From positions 2,046,001 through 2,110,000 of the forward strand of contig NZ_CP090978.1 of the NCBI RefSeq assembly GCF_021513275.1: 64,000 nt of DNA, read 5' to 3'. Of this stretch, positions 17,577 through 26,341 are shown one piece after another; position 1 is the stretch's first letter, and each line of letters opens with the position of its first letter. Position numbers and translations under genes: made by a program. The notes beneath the pieces were generated by a model. The model did no database searches. It worked only from the letters and a program-made list of their open reading frames with translations, and was not told where the DNA came from. This DNA comes from Paenibacillus hexagrammi. Lineage in GTDB: Bacteria > Bacillota > Bacilli > Paenibacillales > NBRC-103111.

Positions 17577-17846
17577 GCTCAGAGCGATGAAGGAGTGGGC
17601 ACTTTTTATGATTGTGCATCTGTCCCGATTTCTAAAAAAATGTTTGCGTTTTCATTTGCGCAGGAGCTGCATATAATAGAGGAAAACACGATGGAGGGAA
17701 GTCAATATTTTTGTGCGTTATGGCTTAAAAAAATGTCAATAAACCAAGTTGCTAAAACATAGAATTCATAATAAGATAAGGGTAAGAGGATAAGTTGTCT
17801 GAATATTTAGTTAAAATGTTCCAAATGAATGATGGAGGGGATTGCC
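17577..17846. other. Intergenic stretch between the YjcZ genes and the next gene
   Basis: AT-rich, holding the upstream part of YjcZ promoter 3 on the minus strand and presumably the promoter of the 17847 gene on the plus strand. A 23-codon ORF beginning near 17691 (MEGSQYFCALWLKKMSINQV) has no recognisable relatives and is not called. I see no RNA element. Confidence 0.4.
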
Positions 17847-18443
17847 GTGAGTAAGAGTCATGAAGTTGAGTATTGCAACCTAGAGTTACGATTTGATCGT
17901 CGGCTAATCCGTAATTTTATCAAAGCGCTTATTCAGGAAGGTTATTCTTTGTATTGGAACGAAAGTGAACAGCAATTCATTATATCCATTCGTACCGGAC
18001 GGAAGCTGATTAAGCTGAAATTCGAGCGAATCGGCGAAAAGTACAAAATTGTAGGCAACTATTCATTCAAAGACGAGAAGCTGGCTGAAATGATGGAGAA
18101 GCTAATTGGCGATACACGAGGTCACGCGGTTGTCAAACGATTTAAAGACCGTCAAATTCTGATTGAAAATATCATGTTCGGAGAAATCATCCGAATGGTG
18201 GAAATTAGCGGCATCGAACATAAGGTGCTCTATCAAAAAGAGCCTGCGGTCACGGTTGAAGAAGTGATGCAAGCATTAAAGTCCAAACGGCCGGAAGAAC
18301 GAATTCCCGTATTGCGTTTAGAAATGGATTATGAGCTGGCTACGTTGTTTGATGCCATTCAAGCCGGTGATCAGAAAGCGGCTATGGCGTGTAAAACCAA
18401 GCTTGACGAGATGCGTCAAGAGATGCTGCTGTTGGAGATGTGA
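17847..18443 (+). CDS. Conserved protein of unknown function
   Basis: A protein of 198 residues from GTG 17847, preferred over ATG 17829 because ATGGAGGGG itself is the ribosome binding site. It is soluble, with a basic middle (RRLIRNFIKALIQEGYSLYW; KLIKLKFERIGEKYKIV) suited to nucleic-acid or nucleotide contact, and a C-terminal acidic helical tail (AMACKTKLDEMRQEMLLLEM). I do not recognise the family. It has its own terminator. Confidence 0.6.
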   Translation: MSKSHEVEYCNLELRFDRRLIRNFIKALIQEGYSLYWNESEQQFIISIRTGRKLIKLKFERIGEKYKIVGNYSFKDEKLAEMMEKLIGDTRGHAVVKRFKDRQILIENIMFGEIIRMVEISGIEHKVLYQKEPAVTVEEVMQALKSKRPEERIPVLRLEMDYELATLFDAIQAGDQKAAMACKTKLDEMRQEMLLLEM

Positions 18444-18470
18444 AAATGAAAATAGCTTTGAAATAAAAGG

Positions 18471-18504
18471 AGAGCCTGTATGTAAATACGGTCTCTCTTT
18501 TGTG
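18471..18504 (+). terminator. Terminator after the 17847-18443 gene
   Basis: GGAGAGCCTGTAT pairs with ATACGGTCTCTC (one mismatch, one G-T pair) around GTAA, followed by TTTTGTGTTT. Confidence 0.65.
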
Positions 18505-18617
18505 TTTCATGAAAGATAAACATGAAGGGAAATCTAATCTTACCGAGAAAAATCCTTGCGAAAATAGTATTGTTAACGTGTGCATAACTGTGATATGCTA
18601 ATTGCAGAGGTGAGTGA

Positions 18618-19636
18618 ATGAGCGTAACGATTAAAGATATCGCTCGACTTGTCGGCGTTTCTCACACGACGGTTTCCAGGGCTTTGAACGATAGTCCTTT
18701 AATTAATGAAGAAACGAAGGAACGCATCCGTACGATGGCGCAGCAGATGGGCTACTCGCCCAATTTCAGCGCTAAGAGTCTGGTGCTGGACAGGTCATAC
18801 AATGTGGGCTTATTTTTTACAACGCTTAGTCAGGGTACTTCTGCGAGCTTTTTTTATGAGGCTATACGCGGTGTGAACAGCGTCATCCAGGACCGGTATT
18901 ATTTGGTGGTCAAAGGGATTGACGATTACAACAATTTTCAAATGATTACTCGGCGGAATTTTGACGGCATCATCGTTGTCAGCCAGAGCGAGGATGATCA
19001 GAAATTCATTCATCACGCGGCAGAGAAGGGGATCCCTCTTGTGGTGCTCAATCGTCCGGTTGATGCGGCAGCGGGGGTTGTGAATGTGCTGTCGGATGAA
19101 GAGCAGGGAGCCTTTCAGGCCGCTTCTTATTTAGTGGAACAAGGTCATTCGCGCATTGCTTTGATAGAGGGGCGTGCAGGCTTTAAATCTGCGCAAAACC
19201 GAAAGGAAGGCTTTGAGCGAGCAATGAGGCAGCATGGGGTCGCGGATTCTCCGGATTACAGGTATCCGGGCAAATACGATCTCGAGAGCGGCCGCATGGC
19301 GATGCAGCAATTTCTTGCATTGGAGGTAAGGCCAACAGCCGTCTTTTGCTGTAATGACCAAATGGCCCTTGGTGCGATGAAAGCTGCTGCTGAAGCAGGG
19401 CTGCGAGTTCCGGAAGACATCTCGATTCTAGGCTTTGACGATGCGGAATTTGCCGCCTATGTCACTCCGGCGTTAACTACAGTGCGCAGACCGATCGAGC
19501 AGCTCAGTCGGGAGGGCGCCCGCCGAATCATTCAGATGATAGAAAAAAGCAGCTTGATGCGGATCAGGTCCTGCTGAAAACTGAATTAATGATCCGCGAA
19601 TCCGTTCAACAATTGGCAAAAGTGAGGGGTATGTAA
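18618..19636 (+). CDS. LacI-family repressor of the sugar-acid operon (3' frameshift)
   Basis: The N-terminal helix-turn-helix reads VTIKDIARLVGVSHTTVSRA, followed by a hinge (SAKSLVLDRSYNVGLFF) and a periplasmic-binding-like sensor domain with LGFDDAEFAAYVTPALTTVR. The direct reading stops at 19577, but one frame over, after the A6 run at 19547-19552, it continues KKQLDADQVLLKTELMIRES and VQQLAKVRGM to a TAA at 19634-19636, restoring the family C-terminus (about 339 residues). One missing A explains the break. It lies 1 base before the LarA-like gene, so it is the likely local regulator. The effector is unknown; gluconate or a related acid is expected. Confidence 0.85.
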
Positions 19637-19637
19637 C

Positions 19638-20908
19638 GTGAGTATTCTAAGAGAGCTATTAAAAGACATTCCGATTCCGCAAATGGTTCGAATTCGTCAA
19701 CGCTTTGATGCTACCAAGCTGGAACATCCTGATCAGGAGCTGCTTCGCAAGCTTGAGCAAAGCGGAGGACTTGAACGCATTCAGCCGGGCCAGCAGGTCG
19801 CGGTAGCCGTTGGAAGCCGCGGTATTGCCAATATCGCAGCATTCACGAAGACGACAATTGATGCGATCAAATCAAGAGGAGCTCATCCGTTTATCGTTCC
19901 TTGTATGGGCAGCCATGGCGGAGCAACAGCAGCAGGCCAAGCTGAGGTGTTGAGCCACTTTGGCATTACCGAAGAGACGATGGGAGCGCCGATTCGTTCC
20001 TCCATGGAAGTCGTGGAGCTTGACCAGCTGCCGAACGGACTGCCTGTTTATGTAGACAAAATTGCATCCGAAGCGGACGCAATCGTTGTTCTAAACCGTG
20101 TTAAACCGCATACGGCGTTCCGCGGACGCATCGAGAGCGGGATCATGAAGATGATTGCGATCGGATTGGGTAAGCAAAAGGGAGCTGAAGCTTGTCATCA
20201 GCTTGGATTTAAATATATGGCTGAGAACGTACCTGCTATGGCCAACATTATGATCGAGAAGCTGCCGATCGTCTTCGGGGTTGCTTTTGTAGAAAATGCT
20301 TACGACGAAACATGCCGCGTAGAGGTGCTTCTTGCAGAAGAAATTGAAGCTAAGGAAGAGCAGCTTCTTATTGAAGCGAAATCTCGCCTGCCTAAGATAT
20401 TGTTCGACCAAATTGACGTTCTTGTCATCGATTACATCGGTAAAAACATCAGTGGCGACGGTATGGATCCGAATATTACCGGTCGATACCCGACCCCGTA
20501 TGCACATGGCGGACCAGATGTGTCTAAAATGGTTGTTCTTGATCTAACACCGGAAACTAAAGGAATGCTAATGGAGTAGGGACTGCCGATTTCACAACTC
20601 AGCGCCTGGTAGATAAGACTGATTTGGCTGCTACCTATGCCAATGGATTGACCTCCACCGTCTGTGCGCCGACAAAGCTGGCAACGACATTGGAAAATGA
20701 TTATTACGCCATTAAAGCAGCTGTGAAAACCTGTAACATACTGGACTATACGACTTGCAGAATGGTTCGCATTCAGGACACGCTACACCTTGGCGAAATT
20801 GAAATCTCCGTTAATTTGCTTGAAGAGGCAAGGAAGCACCCGGATATTGAAGTGCTGACCGAGCCGTTTGATCTTATTTTTAATGCAGAAGGGAATATCA
20901 GCAAATGA
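19638..20908 (+). CDS. LarA-like (DUF2088) nickel-pincer-dependent racemase/epimerase homologue (frameshifted)
   Basis: About 423 residues, the size of lactate racemase LarA. The first reading (19638-20560) contains the DUF2088-type motifs GSRGI (59-63), GSHGGAT (91-97) and NRVKPHTAFRGRIESGIMKM. The second, shifted near 20560-20570 (AAAGGAATG), continues NANGVGTADFTTQRLVDKTD to the stop at 20908. LarA enzymes use a nickel pincer nucleotide held by Lys and His to racemise 2-hydroxy acids; homologues include a D-gluconate 2-epimerase. The position between a LacI regulator and gluconokinase suggests a sugar-acid substrate. The cofactor-making LarB, LarC and LarE are not in this window. The GTG start lies one base after the regulator stop. 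Confidence 0.7.
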
Positions 20909-22477
20909 GTGAGCTTTCAGCAGCGAAGCCTTACGTGCTAGCAGCGGATATCGGTACGACGAGCACGAAGACGCTTTTGATTGACCGTCAAGGCAACGTA
21001 TGTGCCTCGAATTCAATTGAGTATCCGTTATTTACGCCTGCTCCGGGCAGGGCGGAACAAGACCCGCTGCAGATCTTTGATGCCGTTGTGCAAGGAATCG
21101 CAGCCGTCATGAGCAAGCTTGGCATCGGACCGGAGCAAGTGCTTTGCGTCTCGTTCAGCTCGGCTATGCACAGCTTAATTGCGGTCGATGAAGCATTGAA
21201 TCCGTTAACCCCTTGCATCACATGGGCGGACAATCGCAGCGCAAGCTATGCGGAAAGATTTCGTAACACGGATCATGGCCTACGTCTATATGCTCGTACC
21301 GGGACACCGATTCATCCGATGTCGCCGCTGTTTAAACTGATGTGGTTTCGTGAACACGAGCCTGAGCTGGTTCAGCGCACCTATAAATTTATCGGCATTA
21401 AGGAATTTGTTTTCGCCAAATTGTTCGGCCGGTTTCTCATCGATCATTCGTTGGCGAGCGCGACAGGTTTGTTCAATTTAAAAAATATGGACTGGGATTT
21501 GGAAGCGTTGAGTCTCGCGGGCGTGACTCGGGAGCAGCTGTCCGAGCTGGTTCCGACGACGTATCGAGTAGAGGGTCTTCACGAAGAATATGCGGCTGCT
21601 ATGCAGCTTTCCATCGATACTCCCTTTGTCGTGGGCGCTTCCGACGGAGTGTTGGCAAATTTGGGGGTAGGGGCATTCGAGCCTGGTGTCATCGCGGTTA
21701 CAATCGGCACGAGCGGCGCTGTGCGAAGTGTTGTCACCGAGCCTGTGACCGACCCGGAAGGCAAGCTGTTTTGCTACGCACTGACTGAGAGTTTCTGGGT
21801 GGTGGGCGGTCCCATCAACAACGGCGGCATCGTATTTCGCTGGGTGAGAGACCAGTTGGCTACGCTTGAAGCCGAGCAGGGGCGCGCTCAAGGCTGCGAT
21901 CCCTATGATACGCTGACTGAGCTTGCCGCGCAGGTTGAAGCGGGTTCAGGAGGTCTGCTGTTCCTGCCGCTGCTTTCCGGTGAACGGGCACCGTATTGGA
22001 ATGCGAACGCGCGCGGCGTGTTCTTCGGGCTTACGCTCGGTCATGAGAAGAAGCATATGATTCGCGCCGCACTGGAAGGCGTTATGTTCAGCATTAAGTC
22101 CGTTGCGGATTCTCTGGAAGGCTTGATGGGGACTGCTTCTCAAATTCGCGCATCCGGAGGCTTTGCTCGTTCTGCATTTTGGCTGCAGCTGCTTGCTGAC
22201 ATGACGGGCACTTCCGTAACGGTTCCTGACTCCATTGAAAGCTCCGGAATTGGTGCCGCACTGCTTGGACTTTTGGCCATGGGAGAAATCGACGATTTGT
22301 CCTATGCCCATAATTGGATTCGCGTAGGCAGGGCTCTTAGAGGTGAATGAATCGGATCATCGCATTTATAAGCAATTGACATCTATTTACACGAACGTAT
22401 ATCATCAATTAAAAGATCAATTCGATGCGATTACCGCTTTTCAAGAGATGAACCTCCAGAGTCCTCCGTCACGATAA
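20905..22477 (+). CDS. gntK: Gluconokinase-type FGGY carbohydrate kinase (3' frameshift)
   Basis: FGGY kinase with the N-terminal phosphate loop VLAADIGTTSTKTLLIDRQG, ITWADNRSA, the ATP-binding GTSGAVR region and GGPINNGGIVFRWVRD. The direct reading ends at 22350, but one frame over VNESDHRIYKQLTSIYTNVY continues to a TAA at 22475-22477, giving about 524 residues; B. subtilis GntK has a little over 510. The shift lies around 22330-22343. It overlaps the LarA-like gene by four bases (ATGA), so translation is coupled. It phosphorylates D-gluconate, or a closely related aldonate, to the 6-phosphate that feeds Gnd downstream. Confidence 0.8.
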
Positions 22478-22514
22478 ACAACCTATGTATACATAAAAGA
22501 GGAGGACGAAGACC

Positions 22515-23282
22515 ATGAATTTATTTGATCTAACTGGGAAAACAGCCGTCATTATCGGCGGAAATAGTACGCTTGGCGGGACTATGGCGGTAGCACTCGG
22601 CGGACATGGAGCCAAAGTGGCTGTAGTCGGCCGCAATCAGGAGAAGAGTGAACAGGTGCGGGAACGTATCATAGAAGCGGGTGGAGAGGCACAATGTTTC
22701 CAAGCGGACGCAACAAGCCGTGAAGATTTGGAGCAGCTTTTGAAAGATGTTCTAGCTTGGTCCGGTTCTGTCGATGTTCTCATGAACTGCCCCGGTAAGA
22801 ACAGTGCTACGCCTTTCTTTGACATTTCCATGGAAGAATGGGATTCTATTATGGAAGTAAATTTGAAAAGCGTCGTGCTAGCCTGCCAGGTATTCGGGAA
22901 GCATATGGTCGATCAAGGAAAAGGCGGAAGCATCATCAACATTTCGTCCGTTTCTTCAGATCCGCCTTTATCCCGTGTATTCACGTATTCTGCCTCCAAG
23001 GCGGCCGTCAACAATCTTACACAAAATTTGGCGCGCGAATTTGCCCCTAGCCGGGTTCGTGTCAATGCAATTATTCCAGGCTTTTTCCCAGCGGAGCAGA
23101 ATCGTAAGATTTTGTCCCCGGATCGAATCGAGTCGATTATGCGGCACACGCCGATGAATCGTTTCGGCGAAGCGGAAGAGCTTCAAGGCGCTGCGGTTTT
23201 CCTGGCCTCTGAACAGGCTTCAAGCTTCGTTACCGGTTCTGTCTTAAGAGTGGATGGCGGTTTTGGCGCGATGACGATTTAA
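22515..23282 (+). CDS. SDR-family oxidoreductase of the sugar-acid operon
   Basis: A 255-residue classical short-chain dehydrogenase. The nucleotide-binding turn is VIIGGNSTLGG (12-22) rather than the usual TGxxxGIG, and the structural motif reads NCPG (91-94) instead of NNAG. The active-site residues are present as S144/S145, Y158 and K162 (YSASK). Relatives act as gluconate 5-dehydrogenase or D-mannonate/fructuronate reductase. With gluconokinase and Gnd on the same strand it probably funnels a keto-acid or mannonate-type sugar into gluconate. AGAGGAGGACGAAG precedes the ATG. Confidence 0.8.
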   Translation: MNLFDLTGKTAVIIGGNSTLGGTMAVALGGHGAKVAVVGRNQEKSEQVRERIIEAGGEAQCFQADATSREDLEQLLKDVLAWSGSVDVLMNCPGKNSATPFFDISMEEWDSIMEVNLKSVVLACQVFGKHMVDQGKGGSIINISSVSSDPPLSRVFTYSASKAAVNNLTQNLAREFAPSRVRVNAIIPGFFPAEQNRKILSPDRIESIMRHTPMNRFGEAEELQGAAVFLASEQASSFVTGSVLRVDGGFGAMTI

Positions 23283-23304
23283 ATAACATTAGTCGGAAGG
23301 ATGT

Positions 23305-24729
23305 ATGAGAGAGATGTCAACAAAACAACAAATCGGTGTTGTCGGTCTTGCGGTCATGGGTAAAAACCTGGCGCTGAATATTGAAAGCAGAGGCTTCAGT
23401 GTTTCGGTCTATAACCGTTCTTCCGAAAAAACAAAAGAGCTTCTTGAAGAAGCTCCGGGTAAAAATTTGGTAGGTACATACAGCATGGAGGAATTCGTGC
23501 AATCGCTCGAAGTGCCTCGCAAAATTTTGATCATGGTCAAAGCAGGAGGTCCTACAGACGCTACAATTAATCAATTGCTCCCGCTGCTTGATAAAGGCGA
23601 TATCCTGATCGACGGAGGCAACGCGTTCTTCCCGGATACACAGCGCCGCAACAAAGAGCTTGAAGCCCATGGCATTCGTTTTGTTGGAACAGGCGTTTCC
23701 GGTGGCGAGGAAGGCGCGCTGAAAGGCCCGGCGATCATGCCAGGCGGTCAAGAGGATGCTTATCAATTGGTAGAGCCGATTCTTACTGCGATTTCTGCAA
23801 AAGTAAATGGCGATCCATGCTGCACATATATCGGTCCTGATGGTGCCGGTCACTATGTGAAGATGGTTCATAACGGTATCGAGTACGGGGATATGCAGTT
23901 GATTTGCGAAGCTTATCAATTGCTGAAGGATGTACTGAATGTCAGCACAGAAGAGCTGCATGAGATTTTCACAGAGTGGAATAACGGGGAGCTGGACAGC
24001 TACCTGATCGAAATTACCAAAGATATTTTCACCAAGTACGATCCTGAGACTGGAAAGCCTATGGTAGATGTGATCTTGGATTCCGCGGGTCAAAAAGGAA
24101 CAGGCAAATGGACCAGCCAAAGTGCACTTGATCTAGGTGTTCCGCTTTCTATCATTACGGAGTCTGTTTTCTCCCGCTTTATCTCTGCAATGAAGGAAGA
24201 GCGCGTTGCGGCAAGCAAAGTGCTGAACGGCCCTGAGACTTCCGCTTATGCAGGCGATCGCAAAGCGTTTATCGAAGCTGTGCGTCAAGCGCTGTACGCA
24301 AGTAAGATTTGCTCTTATGCACAAGGCTTCGCGCAAATGAGAGCAGCATCTGAAGAATACAACTGGAATCTGAAATACGGCAGTATCGCCATGATCTTCA
24401 GAGGCGGCTGCATCATTCGCGCGAGATTCCTGCAAAACATCAAGGATGCGTATGATCGTGATCCTGAACTGAAAAACCTCCTGCTGGATTCCTACTTCCA
24501 AGGAGTTGTAGATAAGTACCAGCAATCTTGGAGACAAGTAATCGCTGAGGCTGTTACTCGCGGTATTGCGGTTCCTGCTTTCGCTTCAGCACTTGCTTAC
24601 TATGACAGCTACCGTACAGAGAGACTGCCGGCTAACCTGCTGCAAGCTCAGCGTGACTATTTTGGAGCACACACTTTCCAACGTGTGGATAAGGAAGGTT
24701 CTTACCACTTTAACTGGATGGAGAACTAA
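23305..24729 (+). CDS. gnd: 6-phosphogluconate dehydrogenase, decarboxylating
   Basis: A 474-residue enzyme oxidising 6-phosphogluconate to ribulose 5-phosphate and CO2 with NADP or NAD. The N-terminal Rossmann motif is [19 protein letters not shown]. The substrate and catalytic region holds [20 protein letters not shown] and [16 protein letters not shown], containing the acid-base Lys and the His/Asn pair. The C-terminus closes over the partner subunit as in the long-form family. Start at 23305 follows GGAAGG; ATG 23314 (MSTKQQIGV) is an alternative. As last gene of the operon it completes the route gluconate to pentose phosphate, like gntZ of B. subtilis. Confidence 0.92.
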   Translation: MREMSTKQQIGVVGLAVMGKNLALNIESRGFSVSVYNRSSEKTKELLEEAPGKNLVGTYSMEEFVQSLEVPRKILIMVKAGGPTDATINQLLPLLDKGDILIDGGNAFFPDTQRRNKELEAHGIRFVGTGVSGGEEGALKGPAIMPGGQEDAYQLVEPILTAISAKVNGDPCCTYIGPDGAGHYVKMVHNGIEYGDMQLICEAYQLLKDVLNVSTEELHEIFTEWNNGELDSYLIEITKDIFTKYDPETGKPMVDVILDSAGQKGTGKWTSQSALDLGVPLSIITESVFSRFISAMKEERVAASKVLNGPETSAYAGDRKAFIEAVRQALYASKICSYAQGFAQMRAASEEYNWNLKYGSIAMIFRGGCIIRARFLQNIKDAYDRDPELKNLLLDSYFQGVVDKYQQSWRQVIAEAVTRGIAVPAFASALAYYDSYRTERLPANLLQAQRDYFGAHTFQRVDKEGSYHFNWMEN

Positions 24730-24761
24730 TCTTTTCCATTCACAAGATGAAGTGTCGCTAA

Positions 24762-24802
24762 ACGGCCTGCGGTCTATCTCTTCGAGGGGTCCTGCAGGCC
24801 GT
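24762..24802. terminator. Possible terminator between gnd and the converging gene
   Basis: ACGGCCTGC pairs with GCAGGCCGT around a 23-base loop, overlapping the 3' end of the minus-strand gene. T runs are short on both sides, so efficiency is uncertain. Confidence 0.35.
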
Positions 24803-25151
24803 AGGCCGCTTCCCGCAGCCACATCTTTAATCGGTCAGCTTCCTGATCGAAGCCGTTTCTGCGGTGAATCAGCATCATAGCAACTTCGGCAAAATATCGG
24901 AAGTTTCTCATCAAGCGTGGCTGACTGAGGTCCTGCAATTGCGGGTCTTCTTCAGCCACTTTTTTCTTAATGAATTCCAGGATCCACACAACATCGTCTC
25001 TACACAACGGATGGCTGGGGTGTAAAATTTGTTCCAGTTTACCCTTGGTGTGATTTGTATAGGGGGAAGTGGCGTTCAATATATCCATCGCTCCTTGTCG
25101 ATTGGTGGTCTCATACTTCCATCTTTGCTGTTCGTGCTGGAATTTATTCAC
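24774..25151 (-). CDS. Conserved hypothetical helical protein
   Basis: A 125-residue soluble, mainly helical protein from a GTG start at 25151 with only a weak ribosome binding site. Recognisable stretches are NHTKGKLEQILHPSHPLCRD, then DVVWILEFIKKKVAEEDPQL and ALMI-type helices ending in LREAAYGLQDPSKR. I do not recognise a named family. It converges with gnd. The codon use looks normal and no other frame in the region is better, so it is probably a real gene. Confidence 0.55.
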   Translation of the reverse strand: MNKFQHEQQRWKYETTNRQGAMDILNATSPYTNHTKGKLEQILHPSHPLCRDDVVWILEFIKKKVAEEDPQLQDLSQPRLMRNFRYFAEVAMMLIHRRNGFDQEADRLKMWLREAAYGLQDPSKR

Positions 25152-25250
25152 ATTACTATATGAATTTTTGACACGATGTATTCATGTCTCACTTGCCTGT
25201 GCTATGATATTGGGAAAGTTTGCATCTATTGAAATAGAGAAAAGGGGATT

Positions 25251-25766
25251 ATGGTGAGTACGCGCAATATCGTTCTAGTTGGATTCATGGGAACTGGTAA
25301 ATCGACGATCGGCAAAAAATTGGCTGACCAGCTTGGCTGGAACTTCCAAGATTCCGACGCATTTGTCGAACAGCAGCAGCAGACAAGCATCGCGGATATG
25401 TTTCGTGAGCAAGGAGAAGCCTTTTTCCGCAAGTTAGAAAGTCAGGCACTTGAGAATTTGCTTGCAGGTGAGGGACAAGTTGTGGCAACTGGGGGAGGAG
25501 CCGTACTCGCTGAGGCCAATCGGACGTGTATGTTAAGTAATGGCTTAGTCGTTGCGCTCACTGCCACGGCCGAGATCATCATTCAAAGGGTACAAAGCGA
25601 TCAAAGCCGTCCCTTATTGCAGGGGAATTTGGAGGAAAGGGTGCATACCCTTATGGAGCAGCGCAGACATGCGTATGACTTCGCCCATTTGACGATCGAC
25701 ACCTCTGCGCTGAGTACGGATGAGATTGCTGCAAAAATTATAGAGCATGCGGGTTTGTTGAATTAG
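25251..25766 (+). CDS. aroK: Shikimate kinase
   Basis: A 171-residue P-loop kinase that phosphorylates shikimate at O3, the fifth step of the chorismate pathway. The Walker A motif is GFMGTGKST (11-19). The substrate Asp pair is in DSDAFVEQ (34-41), with Arg in FFRKLESQAL and the GGG loop ATGGGAVL (about 80-87). The Arg-rich lid and QRRHAYDFAHLTIDT close the enzyme. AAAAGGGGATT precedes ATG 25251; GTG 25254 is an equally possible start. It is near aroA (26342) but separated by a converging rhodanese gene. Confidence 0.92.
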   Translation: MVSTRNIVLVGFMGTGKSTIGKKLADQLGWNFQDSDAFVEQQQQTSIADMFREQGEAFFRKLESQALENLLAGEGQVVATGGGAVLAEANRTCMLSNGLVVALTATAEIIIQRVQSDQSRPLLQGNLEERVHTLMEQRRHAYDFAHLTIDTSALSTDEIAAKIIEHAGLLN

Positions 25767-25778
25767 AAGGAAGCGGCG

Positions 25779-26069
25779 TTATTGCGGCCACTCCAGCATA
25801 CCGCCTGTCATATTCTTAAGCTTGCTGTAGCCAAGGGATTCCAGATAGCCAAGTGCACGGCTGCTTCGGCCGCCGCTTCGACATACGAGGATGACTTCTT
25901 CATCCTTAGGAATTTCCGCATGCCGTTCCGGCAGCTGTCCGAGGGCGATATGCTTGGCGCCTGGAATCATTCCAGCTGCCACCTCTTCATCTTCGCGTAC
26001 ATCAATAATAGTGAGCTTCTCGCCTCGATCTAATCGATCTTTCACTTCGATTGGAAGTATAGTATCCAT
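25779..26069 (-). CDS. Single-domain rhodanese-like protein
   Basis: A 96-residue rhodanese domain. The start is set at ATG 26069 because AGGAGG lies 6 bases upstream; an in-frame ATG at 26099 would add residues without a binding site. The active loop is VCRSGGRSSRA with the catalytic Cys, and the family turn is IDVREDEEVAAGMIPGAKHI. Such small proteins move sulfane sulfur in the cytoplasm, for example for thiosulfate or persulfide handling. It converges with aroK, whose stop is 12 bases away. Confidence 0.88.
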   Translation of the reverse strand: MDTILPIEVKDRLDRGEKLTIIDVREDEEVAAGMIPGAKHIALGQLPERHAEIPKDEEVILVCRSGGRSSRALGYLESLGYSKLKNMTGGMLEWPQ

Positions 26070-26341
26070 GTTAGGCCTCCTGATAGATGGTGATTTCATT
26101 GGGAAGTTGTCCCATCCTTACCCATGATAGAAAGAATGGTCAGGGTTGTCAAACTGGCGCAGCGCTTCATTTCAACAGGTGTTGAGGTGTCGGTTTTTAC
26201 ACTTGATATCCATTTTCAGTAGGTTCCCAAGTTCTATTTCGTATGATACACTGACAGTAATTATGTCGTAATTATCTTCTAAGGAATGTTTGACCTCATT
26301 GATTTAAAACCGGATATTACATATAGGGAGAGATTGTACCC

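Noticed and set aside
16843..17640. Possible CRISPR-like repeats
   Set aside because: The repeated units encode YjcZ peptides with promoters and unequal spacing; there are no short spacers.
23317..24120. Minus-strand ORF of 267 codons inside gnd
   Set aside because: It lies wholly opposite a highly conserved 6-phosphogluconate dehydrogenase, has no start site or domain, and its Cys/His-rich composition is that of a reverse-strand shadow.
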